A DNA stretch of 64,000 nt from an uncultured Polaribacter sp. (GCF_947495205.1 NZ_CANLXV010000014.1:1-64000), one strand, 5' to 3'; shown: positions 49,246 to 59,119, counted from the stretch's first letter. Translations and numbers: made by a program. Notes: generated from the letters alone by a model not told the origin.

Positions 49246-50325
49246 ATGAAAAATAGTAAAACCCAACTTTTTAAACGCCAAATAACTTTACAAGAAATTG
49301 GAGCAGTTGGGCAACAAAAACTACAAAACGCTTCTGTTTTAGTGGTTGGCTGTGGTGGTTTAGGAAGTCCTATTGCAGTGTATTTAGCTGCAAGCGGTAT
49401 TGGAAAAATACATTTGGTAGATTTTGATACGGTAGATATTACCAATCTTCACAGACAAGTTTTTTATTCTCTAGAAGATATTGGGAAACCAAAAGCAGCA
49501 GTTTTAACCAACTTTATAAAAAAAAGAGCGCCTTTTACAGAAGTTAATTTTACCAACAAACCCATTACAAAAGAAAATGTTTTTGAGTTGATGGAAAACG
49601 TGGATATTGTAGTAGATGGAACAGATTCTTTACCCACAAAATATTTGTTAAACGACGCTTGTGTTATCAAAAATAAACCTTTAGTATATGGTTCTTTATA
49701 TAAGTTTGATGGGTATGTAGCTACTTTTAATGTGTTGCAGAAAGACGGAAATTACACTGCAAATTTAAGAGATGCTTTTCCAGAAATGGCAACAGATATT
49801 CCCAATTGTGAAGAAGCAGGAACGTTAAATGCTATTGTAGGAATAATTGCAACACAACAGGTAAATGAGGTTTTAAAATTAATTACAGGTATTGGAAAAC
49901 CCTTAATTAATGAGTTATTAATTTATAATTCTTTACAAAATACACAGTTAAAAATGAAGTTAAAATCAACTGTTTTAAAAGAGCAAATTGCCAAATTATT
50001 TAAAGTACAAACGTATGTAGATATTGCTTGTGCTAATCAAAACCCTGATTGGCAAATATCATCAGAAAAATTAAAAGGAAGTTTAGGTGATGATAAATTA
50101 GAAATTATAGCAGTTTTAGAAAATTTAAAATTGCCTTTTAAAGTTGATAAAACCATTCCTATTCATAAATTTGACGCTGAAAAAATAGAAGTAGATTTTA
50201 ATAAAACGTATGTTATGGTTTGCCAAAGAGGGCTTAACAGTTACAAAGCAACTTCAAAATTAAAAGCGAAATATCCAGATTTAAAGGTGTTGAATTTAAC
50301 TGGTGGAATTTCTAGTTATAAATAA
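49246..50325 (+). CDS. moeB: HesA/MoeB/ThiF-family adenylyltransferase with C-terminal rhodanese-like domain
   Basis: VLVVGCGGLGSPIAVYLAASGIGKIHLVDFDTVDITNLHRQVFYSLEDIGKPKA; C-term YVMVCQRGLNSYKATSKLKAKYPDLKVLNLTGGISSYK. Confidence 0.9.
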   Translation: MKNSKTQLFKRQITLQEIGAVGQQKLQNASVLVVGCGGLGSPIAVYLAASGIGKIHLVDFDTVDITNLHRQVFYSLEDIGKPKAAVLTNFIKKRAPFTEVNFTNKPITKENVFELMENVDIVVDGTDSLPTKYLLNDACVIKNKPLVYGSLYKFDGYVATFNVLQKDGNYTANLRDAFPEMATDIPNCEEAGTLNAIVGIIATQQVNEVLKLITGIGKPLINELLIYNSLQNTQLKMKLKSTVLKEQIAKLFKVQTYVDIACANQNPDWQISSEKLKGSLGDDKLEIIAVLENLKLPFKVDKTIPIHKFDAEKIEVDFNKTYVMVCQRGLNSYKATSKLKAKYPDLKVLNLTGGISSYK

Positions 50326-50332
50326 AATTTAG

Positions 50333-52102
50333 ATGCAAAATCCATTAGAATTCTATACAAATACAAAGCGCGATTTAGAAAAAAAAGCAGCAGTTTTAAA
50401 GCAAAAATCAGTACAATTAAGTGTTTTTAGACTAGGTGTTTTTCTAGTAACTTGTTATTTAATTTACCTTACTTTAGGTAAATATCCAGATGTTTTTATC
50501 GTGGCTTTTTTAGGTGTTTTATTATTTGTATTTGTGCTTATAAAACATCAAAATTTACAAAGAAAAAGAGCTATTGTAAAGGCTAAAATTAATAGTAATG
50601 ATACAGAAATTAGTGTTTTAAATAGAAATTTTCATCATTTAGAAGCCGGAGATGAATTTGTAAATCCTAGACATTTTTATAGCAATGATATAGATTTGTT
50701 TGGTAAAGGTTCTTTTTTTCAATACCTAAACAGAACAAAAACTAAAGACGGAAAAGTACTTTTAGCAAGCACCTTAACAGAAAACAAAATAACCGGAATT
50801 TTAGAGAAACAAAATGCGTTAAAAGAATTGTCTACAAAACCAATTTGGAGACAACATTTTTCTGCGTTGGCAAGTTTGGTTTCTGTTAAAAATACTTCAA
50901 AATCTATTGTAGGTTGGCTCTCTAATTATAGTAGTGTTTTTCCTGCTTATTTGGCAAAAATACAAGTTGGGTTTTCTATTATTTCAATAGCCTTAATTAC
51001 TTTAGTTGCGCTAAGTTTTCTGAGTTTTAATTATATTTTGTGCTGGTTTTTTATAGGTTTATTTTTTACAGGTAGCTATGTAAAAAAAACTGGTAATTTA
51101 TATACAGATACAGATAAAATTAGAGATACTTTTAAACAATATCATGTATTGTTAAATGAAATTGAGAACGAAGAGTTTTCATCAATAATACTAAAAGAAA
51201 AACAAGAAATTATTAATGCTGAAACTAAAAAAGCTTCAAAAATATTTAAAGAATTTGCTAGAATTTTAGATGCTTTTGATCAAAGAAACAATATTGTAAT
51301 TGCTGTTTTTGGAAATGGGCTTTTTCTTACTGAAATATATAATGCTTGTAAAGTAGAAAAGTGGATTAATAGCTACAAACATACCGCAGAAAAATGGTTT
51401 CAAGTGGTTGCCTTTTTTGATGCACAGAATTCTTTGGCCAATTTCGTTTTTAACAAACCAAAATTTACGTATCCAGAAATTTCATTAGAAAATAATGGCG
51501 TAGAAGGTATTTATTTAGGACATCCTTTATTGGATGAAACCAAAAGAATAGATAACAACTTCAACATTAAAAAAGAGGAATTTTTTATTATTACAGGTGC
51601 AAATATGGCGGGTAAAAGTACCTTTTTAAGAACGGTTTCTTTATCTATTGTTATGGCAAATTGTGGTTTGCCTGTTTGTGCAGAAAGTTTTAAATATTCG
51701 CCAATAAAATTAATTACAAGCATGCGTACTACAGATTCTTTAACAGAAGATGAAAGTTATTTTTACAGTGAATTAAAGCGTTTAAAATTTATTGTTGATG
51801 AAATTGCGCAAGAAGATTACTTTATTATTTTAGACGAAATTTTAAAAGGAACCAATAGTAAAGACAAAGCCATTGGCTCTAAAAAGTTTGTAGAAAAATT
51901 AACCAAATCTAAATCTACAGGTATTATTGCTACGCATGATGTGAGTTTATGCGAATTAGAAAACGAATTTGCGACCATTAAAAATTATTATTTTGATGCA
52001 GAAATCTCTAATAATGAATTGTCTTTTGATTACAGCTTAAAAAACGGAGTTTGCAAAAACATGAATGCTTCTTTTCTGTTACAAAAAATGGAAATTGTTT
52101 AA
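50333..52102 (+). CDS. MutS-related membrane-anchored ATPase (lacks mismatch-recognition domain)
   Basis: ITGANMAGKSTFLRTVSLSIVMANCGLPVCAE; DSLTEDESYFYSELKRLKFI; DEILKGTNSKDK. Confidence 0.9.
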   Translation: MQNPLEFYTNTKRDLEKKAAVLKQKSVQLSVFRLGVFLVTCYLIYLTLGKYPDVFIVAFLGVLLFVFVLIKHQNLQRKRAIVKAKINSNDTEISVLNRNFHHLEAGDEFVNPRHFYSNDIDLFGKGSFFQYLNRTKTKDGKVLLASTLTENKITGILEKQNALKELSTKPIWRQHFSALASLVSVKNTSKSIVGWLSNYSSVFPAYLAKIQVGFSIISIALITLVALSFLSFNYILCWFFIGLFFTGSYVKKTGNLYTDTDKIRDTFKQYHVLLNEIENEEFSSIILKEKQEIINAETKKASKIFKEFARILDAFDQRNNIVIAVFGNGLFLTEIYNACKVEKWINSYKHTAEKWFQVVAFFDAQNSLANFVFNKPKFTYPEISLENNGVEGIYLGHPLLDETKRIDNNFNIKKEEFFIITGANMAGKSTFLRTVSLSIVMANCGLPVCAESFKYSPIKLITSMRTTDSLTEDESYFYSELKRLKFIVDEIAQEDYFIILDEILKGTNSKDKAIGSKKFVEKLTKSKSTGIIATHDVSLCELENEFATIKNYYFDAEISNNELSFDYSLKNGVCKNMNASFLLQKMEIV

Positions 52103-52665
52103 TTTTTCCACGCTGTAGTTTCCATCAATTTTAAAACGTCTTCTTTAATATAAGCTACCGCTGGTAAAATGGAATCGTAATTGGGTTTTGCATAAAAATA
52201 TAAAGAACCTTTTATGAAGTTTTTTGTACTATCTGTAATATGAAATTGCAAATGCGATGCAGCATTTCCAGTAATTTCATACATACTACCAAATACTTGT
52301 TTTTGGTAATTGGTAAAATCTTTTGGTACTATTTGTTCGGCTTTTACAGCGTGTTTAAAAACCAGTTTTTCGGCTTCTTTTAAAAGTTCTGTAATATTGT
52401 TTTGTACTGGTCTGTATGTAATATCTATAGATGCTTTTAAATTAGGATATTGAATAGAAAGCCAGTTGTTAGTTTTGTCTATAATTTTTGAGTTTTCTAA
52501 AACTTTAAAAGTATAAGGTCTTTCCAACTCTAGTTTTTTGTACTTTTTTGATGGATAGGTTAAACTTAAATATCCTTTGGGTTTTGGCAAAACATCATCA
52601 TTACAAGAAATTGAAATAAATAAAAATGAAAAAATGAAAAAAGGGATGGTGTTTTTTTTACACAT
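52099..52665 (-). CDS. gldD: Gliding motility lipoprotein GldD
   Basis: Lipobox FISISC; PKPKGYLSLTYPSKKYKKLELERPYTF; adjacent to gldE. Confidence 0.9.
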   Translation of the reverse strand: MCKKNTIPFFIFSFLFISISCNDDVLPKPKGYLSLTYPSKKYKKLELERPYTFKVLENSKIIDKTNNWLSIQYPNLKASIDITYRPVQNNITELLKEAEKLVFKHAVKAEQIVPKDFTNYQKQVFGSMYEITGNAASHLQFHITDSTKNFIKGSLYFYAKPNYDSILPAVAYIKEDVLKLMETTAWKN

Positions 52666-53986
52666 TTCTTGTTGCTTTTACTTGTTTAATTCTCTTTTTA
52701 TCTATGGCTTCTATGGTAAACGTGTAATTTTTAAAGTTTATTTTCTCTCCTTTTTTTGGAAATCTACCAGAGACTTCTAAAATAAAACCTGCCAAAGTTT
52801 CGCTTTCTCCTTTTTCTTCTTCAAAAATTGCTTCATCTTCATCATCTAAAACCCTACAAAAATCTTTAATTGTAGTTTTGCCATCAAAAATGTAGTTGTT
52901 TTCGTCTATTTTAGAATAGGATAAATCGTCGTCATCAAATTCATCATTAATATCTCCTACAATTTCTTCTATAACATCTTCTAGCGTAACCAAACCACTT
53001 GTGCCACCATACTCATCTACAACAATTGCTAAATGATTTTTTATGGCTCTAAAATCGCTTAATAAATCGTCTAACTTTTTGTTTTCAGGCACAAAAAAGG
53101 GTTCGCGAATTAGCGTTTGCCATTTGAAATTTTTCTTATTTAAATGCGCTAATAAATCCTTGGCATATAAAACGCCAACAATATGATCTATATTTTCTTT
53201 GTAAACGGGATTTCTAGAATAGCCATTTTTTAGAATTTTATCTAAAACTACTTCATAAGTTTCATCAGTAGCAATGGCAAAAATATCTATTCTTGGTTTC
53301 ATTATTTGCACCGTTTCTGTATTGCCAAAATTTACAATGCCTTGTAATATTTTTTGTTCGCCTTTATTACTTTCGTCTTGTGTGGTTAATTCTAAAGCTT
53401 GTGATAAAGTTTCTACAGAAAAATTAGATCCTTTGCTGCCCAATTTTTTTTCTACCCATTTGGTAAGCGTAATTAATGGCAAACTAAAAGGTGTTAAAAT
53501 AATGTTTACAGTGTGTATAAATTTAGACATTAATTTAGAAAATCGTAACGCATTTCTAGAAGCGTAAACTTTTGGTAAAACTTCTCCAAAAAGTAAAATT
53601 AAAAAGGTTACAAGTATTATTTCTATTAAAAAACGCAATGGAATTGTAAAATAGTAGAGGTCTATATTTAAATTAAAATTACCAAAAAGCGTTTTACCTA
53701 AAGAGGCAAAAAGTAGTACAATTAAAATATTTATAAAATTATTGGTAATTAGTATGGTTGCCAATAATTTTCTTGGTCTTTCTAACAATGTAACTACAAT
53801 ATTTTCTTGTTTTCCGTTGTTAGAAAGCTCGTTTAAATCGGTTTGTGTTAAAGAAAAAAATGCAATTTCTGAACCAGAAATTAAAGCAGAACAAATTAAT
53901 AAAATAATTAATACAATTACGTTTAAAGACGTAACAATATCAAAAGCAATTAAGGTAGTAAATAATATTTCGGGATCTGGATCCAA
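52658..53986 (-). CDS. gldE: Gliding motility-associated protein GldE (CNNM/CBS hemolysin-type)
   Basis: ALISGSEIAFFSLTQTDLNEL; CBS IVVDEYGGTSGLVTLEDVIEEIVGDINDEFD. Confidence 0.92.
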   Translation of the reverse strand: MDPDPEILFTTLIAFDIVTSLNVIVLIILLICSALISGSEIAFFSLTQTDLNELSNNGKQENIVVTLLERPRKLLATILITNNFINILIVLLFASLGKTLFGNFNLNIDLYYFTIPLRFLIEIILVTFLILLFGEVLPKVYASRNALRFSKLMSKFIHTVNIILTPFSLPLITLTKWVEKKLGSKGSNFSVETLSQALELTTQDESNKGEQKILQGIVNFGNTETVQIMKPRIDIFAIATDETYEVVLDKILKNGYSRNPVYKENIDHIVGVLYAKDLLAHLNKKNFKWQTLIREPFFVPENKKLDDLLSDFRAIKNHLAIVVDEYGGTSGLVTLEDVIEEIVGDINDEFDDDDLSYSKIDENNYIFDGKTTIKDFCRVLDDEDEAIFEEEKGESETLAGFILEVSGRFPKKGEKINFKNYTFTIEAIDKKRIKQVKATRNV

Positions 53987-54008
53987 GATAAAGGTTTGGT
54001 TTAAAGTA

Positions 54009-54446
54009 TTAAAATGGTAAATCGTCTGTTTCTTCTGGTTCAGGCGTTTTTGTTACGGTTGGTTTAGGAATGTCTTGTGTTGGTGCAATATTAGCAGTAT
54101 TTTCTGCAGTTCTTTTTGTAGAAAGCATGGTCATTTCTGTTACTTGCACTTCTGTGGCGTAGCGTTTTACACCATCTTGCTCCCATTGTCTGTTTTTTAA
54201 TTTGCCTTCTACATACACCTTATCTCCTTTAGATAAGTATTTTTCGCAAACTTTTGCCAAACCATTTCTAACCACAATATTATGCCAATCTGTATTTGTT
54301 ATTTTTTCGCCAGTTTGTTTGTTATTGTAACTTTCTGATGTTGCAATAGGAAAGCGCCCAACACAATTTTGATCATCAAAATAATGCATTTTTACATCAT
54401 CTCCTAAATTACCAATTAAAATTACTTTATTTATTGTGCCTGCCAT
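54009..54446 (-). CDS. ssb: Single-stranded DNA-binding protein
   Basis: MAGTINKVILIGNLGDDVKMHYFDDQNCVGRFPIATSESY; acidic tail EETDDLPF. Confidence 0.96.
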   Translation of the reverse strand: MAGTINKVILIGNLGDDVKMHYFDDQNCVGRFPIATSESYNNKQTGEKITNTDWHNIVVRNGLAKVCEKYLSKGDKVYVEGKLKNRQWEQDGVKRYATEVQVTEMTMLSTKRTAENTANIAPTQDIPKPTVTKTPEPEETDDLPF

Positions 54447-54529
54447 AGTTTTGTTTTTTAATTTGATTGCAATAGAAGTCTAATTTTATTTTTTAATTTT
54501 AAGGAGAAATAATTTAAACCAACTCTATC

Positions 54530-55600
54530 TTATATCAAAAGTACTAAAAATATCAAATACTTTTTAAGTTGAAATTGCTTCAAAAAATTTGCAATTAAAA
54601 CAGGTACAGGAAAATCTTCTATAGCACGCCAAGAAACCTTGGCCTCTTTGTGTGTTTTTGTTTCTACAATCCAAAATTGTGTGTATAAATGTTGATGCGA
54701 AAGTTTGTGAACAATTTCCTTTTGGTTGAATAAACTAAGCGTAGTTTCTGTTGTAAGTAAGGTTTTAAATTCTTCAGTAGCTATTAAATTTTCTTTATTT
54801 AGGGTTTTTTTACTTTCAATTAGCGGAAATTGATACAAACCTTGCCAAATACCTTTGCCTTTTCTTTCAGATAGAATGGTTTTATCATCATTTGTTTTTA
54901 TCACCAGAAAATTAAAAAAACGTTTTCTAACTTTAATCTTTTTTTCTTTAACAGGTAAATGTATTACTAAATTTTTTTGGAGAGCTACACAACTATCCGC
55001 TAGCGGACAAAACATGCATAAAGGTTTTTTGGGTTTACATTGTATGGCACCAAACTCCATAATTGCCTGGTTATAGTTTGCTGGTGTTTTTGGGTCTATT
55101 AAAGTAGCTGCTAATGTTTTAAATTCTTTTATACCCTTTGTAGAATTTATGGCTGTGTCTATACCAAAATAGCGCGATAAAACACGATATACATTGCCAT
55201 CTACAACAGCTTTAGCTTCATTAAAAGCAAAAGAGGCAATGGCTGCTGCTGTATAATCTCCAATTCCTTTTAGTTTTATAATTTCAGAAAATGTAGCTGG
55301 AAACTCGCCATTTAATTCGTTAGCAATATATTTTGCTGTAAAATGTAGGTTTCTTGCGCGTGAATAATAGCCTAGACCTTGCCACATTTTTAAAACCGTA
55401 CTTTCATCTGCTTTTGCTAGGTCAAAAATTGTAGGAAAAGTGGTTGTAAATTTTAAATAATAAGACAAACCTTGAGCAACTCTTGTTTGTTGCAGCATGA
55501 TTTCACTTAACCAAATAAAATAGGGATTCTTGGTTTTACGCCAAGGTAAATCTCTTTTATTTTGTAAATACCACGTTATTAGTTTGTTAGAAAAATTCAT
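54530..55600 (-). CDS. mutY: A/G-specific adenine glycosylase
   Basis: NKRDLPWRKTKNPYFIWLSEIMLQQTRVAQ; LKGIGDYTAAAIASFAF; CKPKKPLCMFCPLADSC. Confidence 0.96.
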   Translation of the reverse strand: MNFSNKLITWYLQNKRDLPWRKTKNPYFIWLSEIMLQQTRVAQGLSYYLKFTTTFPTIFDLAKADESTVLKMWQGLGYYSRARNLHFTAKYIANELNGEFPATFSEIIKLKGIGDYTAAAIASFAFNEAKAVVDGNVYRVLSRYFGIDTAINSTKGIKEFKTLAATLIDPKTPANYNQAIMEFGAIQCKPKKPLCMFCPLADSCVALQKNLVIHLPVKEKKIKVRKRFFNFLVIKTNDDKTILSERKGKGIWQGLYQFPLIESKKTLNKENLIATEEFKTLLTTETTLSLFNQKEIVHKLSHQHLYTQFWIVETKTHKEAKVSWRAIEDFPVPVLIANFLKQFQLKKYLIFLVLLI

Positions 55601-55663
55601 TTGTTAAAAATAGAAATGCAATATTACATTTAAAAATTCAGATAATTTTAATGTTTAATATTT

Positions 55664-55704
55664 TTGGAATTGATTAATTATCATATATTTGCATCCGCAT
55701 TTTT
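55664..55704 (+). promoter_or_regulatory. HU promoter: TTG-N17-TATATTTG + catccgcatttt
   Basis: TTG 55664-55666, TATATTTG 55684-55691; same core and downstream 12-mer as rplU promoter. Confidence 0.65.
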
Positions 55705-55741
55705 GAAAGTAAATTAATAAAAATATAGTAAAAATAGAAAC

Positions 55742-56032
55742 ATGACGAAAGCAGATATCGTATCGAAAATTTCAGATAAATCAGGAATTGAAAAAACAGA
55801 TGTTTTGGCAACTGTAGAAGCATTTATGACTGAAGTTAAAGGTGCATTAGAGAGTGGGGATAACGTATATTTAAGAGGTTTTGGTAGTTTTATTATAAAA
55901 ACAAGAGCAGAAAAAACCGGTAGAAATATTTCTAAGAATACTACTATTAAGATTCCAGCTCATAACATACCGGCTTTTAAACCAGCAAAAACATTTACAG
56001 AAGGTGTAAAAAGTAAAGTAGCTGTAAAGTAA
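55742..56032 (+). CDS. HU-family DNA-binding protein
   Basis: MTKADIVSKISDKSGIEKTDVLATVEAFMTEVKGALESGDNVYLRGFGSFIIKTRAEKTGRN. Confidence 0.96.
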   Translation: MTKADIVSKISDKSGIEKTDVLATVEAFMTEVKGALESGDNVYLRGFGSFIIKTRAEKTGRNISKNTTIKIPAHNIPAFKPAKTFTEGVKSKVAVK

Positions 56033-56079
56033 AATATTATTAATCTAAGCTGTAAAGGCTTAAAAAAACATCAAGCATT

Positions 56080-56169
56080 ATGCCAAGTGGTAAAAAAAGA
56101 AAGAGAGCTAAGATCTCTACACACAAAAGAAAGAAAAGAGCTAGAGCAAATAGACACAAGAAAAAGTAA
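56080..56169 (+). CDS. 29-aa highly basic protein (possible small ribosomal protein), not in ORF track
   Basis: MPSGKKRKRAKISTHKRKKRARANRHKKK*; stop lies in a terminator hairpin. Confidence 0.7.
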   Translation: MPSGKKRKRAKISTHKRKKRARANRHKKK

Positions 56170-56187
56170 GCATTCGCTTACTTTTTC
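56161..56187 (+). terminator. Terminator overlapping end of 29-aa ORF
   Basis: aaaaagtaagcattcgcttactttttcgttt. Confidence 0.75.
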
Positions 56188-56239
56188 GTTTATTGTTTAG
56201 CAAAAAGAAAAAGTAATAAAAAAAAAGTTCATTGACATA

Positions 56240-56332
56240 AGAAAATTTGCAAGCAGTGTAAGGCTGTAAATTTTCTATCGGTATTTAAAAATACCTGAAT
56301 TTCAATTAATCCATCTGCACAATGAAGTGCAG
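56240..56332 (+). promoter_or_regulatory. Structured 5' leader of RNase E/G gene (three hairpins)
   Basis: AGAAAATTT/AAATTTTCT (56240-56276), GGTATTT/AAATACC (56280-56295), CTGCAC/GTGCAG (56315-56332). Confidence 0.5.
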
Positions 56333-56351
56333 TGTTAAAACCATTTTCAGT

Positions 56352-57881
56352 ATGAAAACAGAATTAATTATTCGTTCCAATTCATCTGATATTGATTTTG
56401 CCTTATTAAGAGATGGAAAACTTATTGAATTAAATAATGAAACAACGGGTAACAAGTTTTCTGTTGGCGATATATTTTTGGCCAAAATAGGAAAAGTGTT
56501 AACCGGTTTAAATGCAGCCTTTGTGAATGTAGGTTACCCAAAAGACGGGTTTTTACATTACCATGATTTAGGTGCGCAGGTAAACTCATTAAATACGTTC
56601 ATTAAGAAAGTAAGCACAGGTAAGTATAAAGAATTCACGTTAAAAAACTTTCAAAAGGAAGTTGATATTAACAAAGACGGTAGCATTAAAGATGTACTAA
56701 AAACAGGGCAAAACTTGTTGGTACAAATTGTAAAAGAACCAATTTCTACAAAAGGACCTAGATTAAGTTCTGAGTTGTCTATAGCAGGTAGATTTTTAGT
56801 TTTAGTACCTTTTTCTAACAGAGTTTCTGTTTCTCAAAAAATAGAAGATCCAAAAGAAAAAGAACGCTTAAAAAGATTAGCAAAAAGCATAAAACCAAAA
56901 GGTTTTGGCGTTATTCTAAGAACTGTTGCCGAAGGTAAAAAGGTAGCAGAATTAGACAAAGATTTGCAAAACTCTCTAGAACGTTGGGTGACTATGTGTA
57001 AACGCATAGCAAATACAAATACACCAACAAAAATTTTAGGAGAATTAAACAGAGCATCCTCTATTTTAAGAGATGTTATGAACGATTCTTTTACAAATAT
57101 TGTTACAAATGATGAAACTTTAAAAGTAGAGATTCAAGAGTATCTACAAGAAATTTATCCTGAAAAGGAAAAAATAGTAAAGCTTCATAAGTCTGAAATA
57201 CCAATTTTTGAAAAATATGGTATAGAAAGACAAATTAAAACTTCTTTTGGTAAAACAGTTTCTATGAGCAGAGGTGCCTATTTAGTTATAGAGCATACAG
57301 AGGCTTTACATGTAATAGATGTAAATAGTGGAAACCGTTCTAACAAAGCAGGTTCTCAAGAAGACACTGCACTAGAAGTAAATTTAATTTCTGCAACAGA
57401 AATAGCACGCCAATTGCAATTGCGCGATATGGGTGGTATTATAGTAGTAGATTTTATAGACATGCATAAAGCTGAAAATAGAAACAAACTATACCAGCAT
57501 TTAAAAGAACAAATGGCTTTGGACAGAACAAAGCATAAAATATTACCTCCAAGTAAATTTGGTTTAGTTCAAATTACAAGACAAAGGGTAAGGCCAGAGT
57601 TAAGTATAAAAACTATGGAAACCAACCCAAATAAAAATGGAGAAGTAGAAGCGCCAATTGTCTTATTAGACAAAATAGAGGCAGATTTAGAAAAATTTAT
57701 TTCTAATCCTAAAAATAAAAAGATACAATTACACTTGCATCCTTTTATTGCTGCATATTTATTAAAAGGCGTAAATTCTATTCGTTTTAAATGGTATTTA
57801 AAACACAAAAAGTGGATTACTATTATACCTCGTGACGCTTACACATACTTACATTATAGATTTAAATCTGTTAAAGAATAA
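56352..57881 (+). CDS. rng: Ribonuclease E/G family protein
   Basis: MKTELIIRSNSSDIDFALLRDGKLIELN; GDIFLAKIGKVLTGLNAAFVNVG; LHVIDVNSGNRS; GGIIVVDFIDM; ATG 56352 preferred over 56322. Confidence 0.94.
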   Translation: MKTELIIRSNSSDIDFALLRDGKLIELNNETTGNKFSVGDIFLAKIGKVLTGLNAAFVNVGYPKDGFLHYHDLGAQVNSLNTFIKKVSTGKYKEFTLKNFQKEVDINKDGSIKDVLKTGQNLLVQIVKEPISTKGPRLSSELSIAGRFLVLVPFSNRVSVSQKIEDPKEKERLKRLAKSIKPKGFGVILRTVAEGKKVAELDKDLQNSLERWVTMCKRIANTNTPTKILGELNRASSILRDVMNDSFTNIVTNDETLKVEIQEYLQEIYPEKEKIVKLHKSEIPIFEKYGIERQIKTSFGKTVSMSRGAYLVIEHTEALHVIDVNSGNRSNKAGSQEDTALEVNLISATEIARQLQLRDMGGIIVVDFIDMHKAENRNKLYQHLKEQMALDRTKHKILPPSKFGLVQITRQRVRPELSIKTMETNPNKNGEVEAPIVLLDKIEADLEKFISNPKNKKIQLHLHPFIAAYLLKGVNSIRFKWYLKHKKWITIIPRDAYTYLHYRFKSVKE

Positions 57882-57912
57882 ATTTATCTTGAAAAGGCAA
57901 TAATTTTTTATC

Positions 57913-57949
57913 AAAAAAAACCCAAAACTTTAAAAGTTTTGGGTTTTTT
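57913..57949. terminator. Bidirectional terminator
   Basis: aaaaaaaacccaaaactttaaaagttttgggtttttt. Confidence 0.88.
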
Positions 57950-57970
57950 GTTTTTAATAACTGTCACAAA

Positions 57971-59119
57971 CTAAACAGTGTGCTCTTTTTTATGCAGAAA
58001 ACGTGTTAGTTTCATAGAAAGATCTAATAAAATAATTTTAGAATTTCCGTTTCTTTCTATATGATATATGGCTGTATTCAACTCTTTTTCTATGTCTAAA
58101 ATATTCTCAGAATGTACAAAAGGTGCAAATTTAGATAAATTGAAACCTGTGGAAGATTCCATAAAAACCAAATCTGGTGCTTTATAATTTAGCAATAAGG
58201 CTTGTCTAAAAAACTGTATGCAGTAGTTTAAAAAACGTTTTTGAGTTTCTCTACCCGTTTTTGCAATAGTTTCTGACCAGGCAATTAATTGTTGCACAAC
58301 AGCAGCGTTGCCTTTGGCTTTAAAAGCGGTTCTAATCCAAGTAATAAACCATTCTTCAAAAATTACATCAGAACCATCATTTTGCAATAAATGCAAAGCT
58401 TTATTTAAATTTCCGGCTGCTTGATGTGCAATTTTAGTGGCTTCATTATTAGCAATTTGGTGGTTTTTAATTAAAGTTTCAGAAATATCTTGTTCACTTA
58501 AAACAGGAAAATGCAATGCTTGGCAACGCGATTTTATGGTATTTATAATCTGTTCTTCATTTTCTGTAATTAATATAAATACAGTTTTTTCTGGTGGTTC
58601 TTCAATAAGTTTTAGTAGTTTATTTGCAGCAGCAATATTCATTTTTTCTGCCATCCAAATAATCATCACTTTAAAACCGCCTTCAAAACTTTTTAATTTT
58701 AGTTTTTTAACCACTTCTTCGGCTTCATCTACACCAATTAAACCTTGCTTATTTTCTACGCCAATATGGTGTAGCCAATTAAACAAACTGCCATAAGGTT
58801 GTGTTGCTATAAATGCTCTCCATTCATTTAAAAACAAACTACTTACAGGATGTTTTTTTACATTATCATTAGAAGTTACAGGAAATGCAAAATGTAAATC
58901 TGGATGCTGCAGTTTGTTGCATTTTAAGTTGCAAACTTCTGCATTATCAGAAAAATTACACAGTAAAAATTGTGCGTATGCAATTGCCATAGGTAACGTA
59001 CCACTACCTTCTTTGCCTACAAAAAGTTGTGCGTGTGGTATTCTGCCATTTTCCGCAGAAATGCGCAAATGTTTTTTAATGTGTTCTTGCCCTATGATTT
59101 GATTAAAAAGCATAAGCAA
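57971..59119 (-). CDS. holB: DNA polymerase III delta' subunit
   Basis: FNQIIGQEHIKKHLRISAENGRIPHAQLFVGKEGSGTLPMAIAYAQ; NAANKLLKLIEEPPEKTVFILITENEEQIINTIKSRCQ-like segment. Confidence 0.92.
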   Translation of the reverse strand: MLMLFNQIIGQEHIKKHLRISAENGRIPHAQLFVGKEGSGTLPMAIAYAQFLLCNFSDNAEVCNLKCNKLQHPDLHFAFPVTSNDNVKKHPVSSLFLNEWRAFIATQPYGSLFNWLHHIGVENKQGLIGVDEAEEVVKKLKLKSFEGGFKVMIIWMAEKMNIAAANKLLKLIEEPPEKTVFILITENEEQIINTIKSRCQALHFPVLSEQDISETLIKNHQIANNEATKIAHQAAGNLNKALHLLQNDGSDVIFEEWFITWIRTAFKAKGNAAVVQQLIAWSETIAKTGRETQKRFLNYCIQFFRQALLLNYKAPDLVFMESSTGFNLSKFAPFVHSENILDIEKELNTAIYHIERNGNSKIILLDLSMKLTRFLHKKEHTV

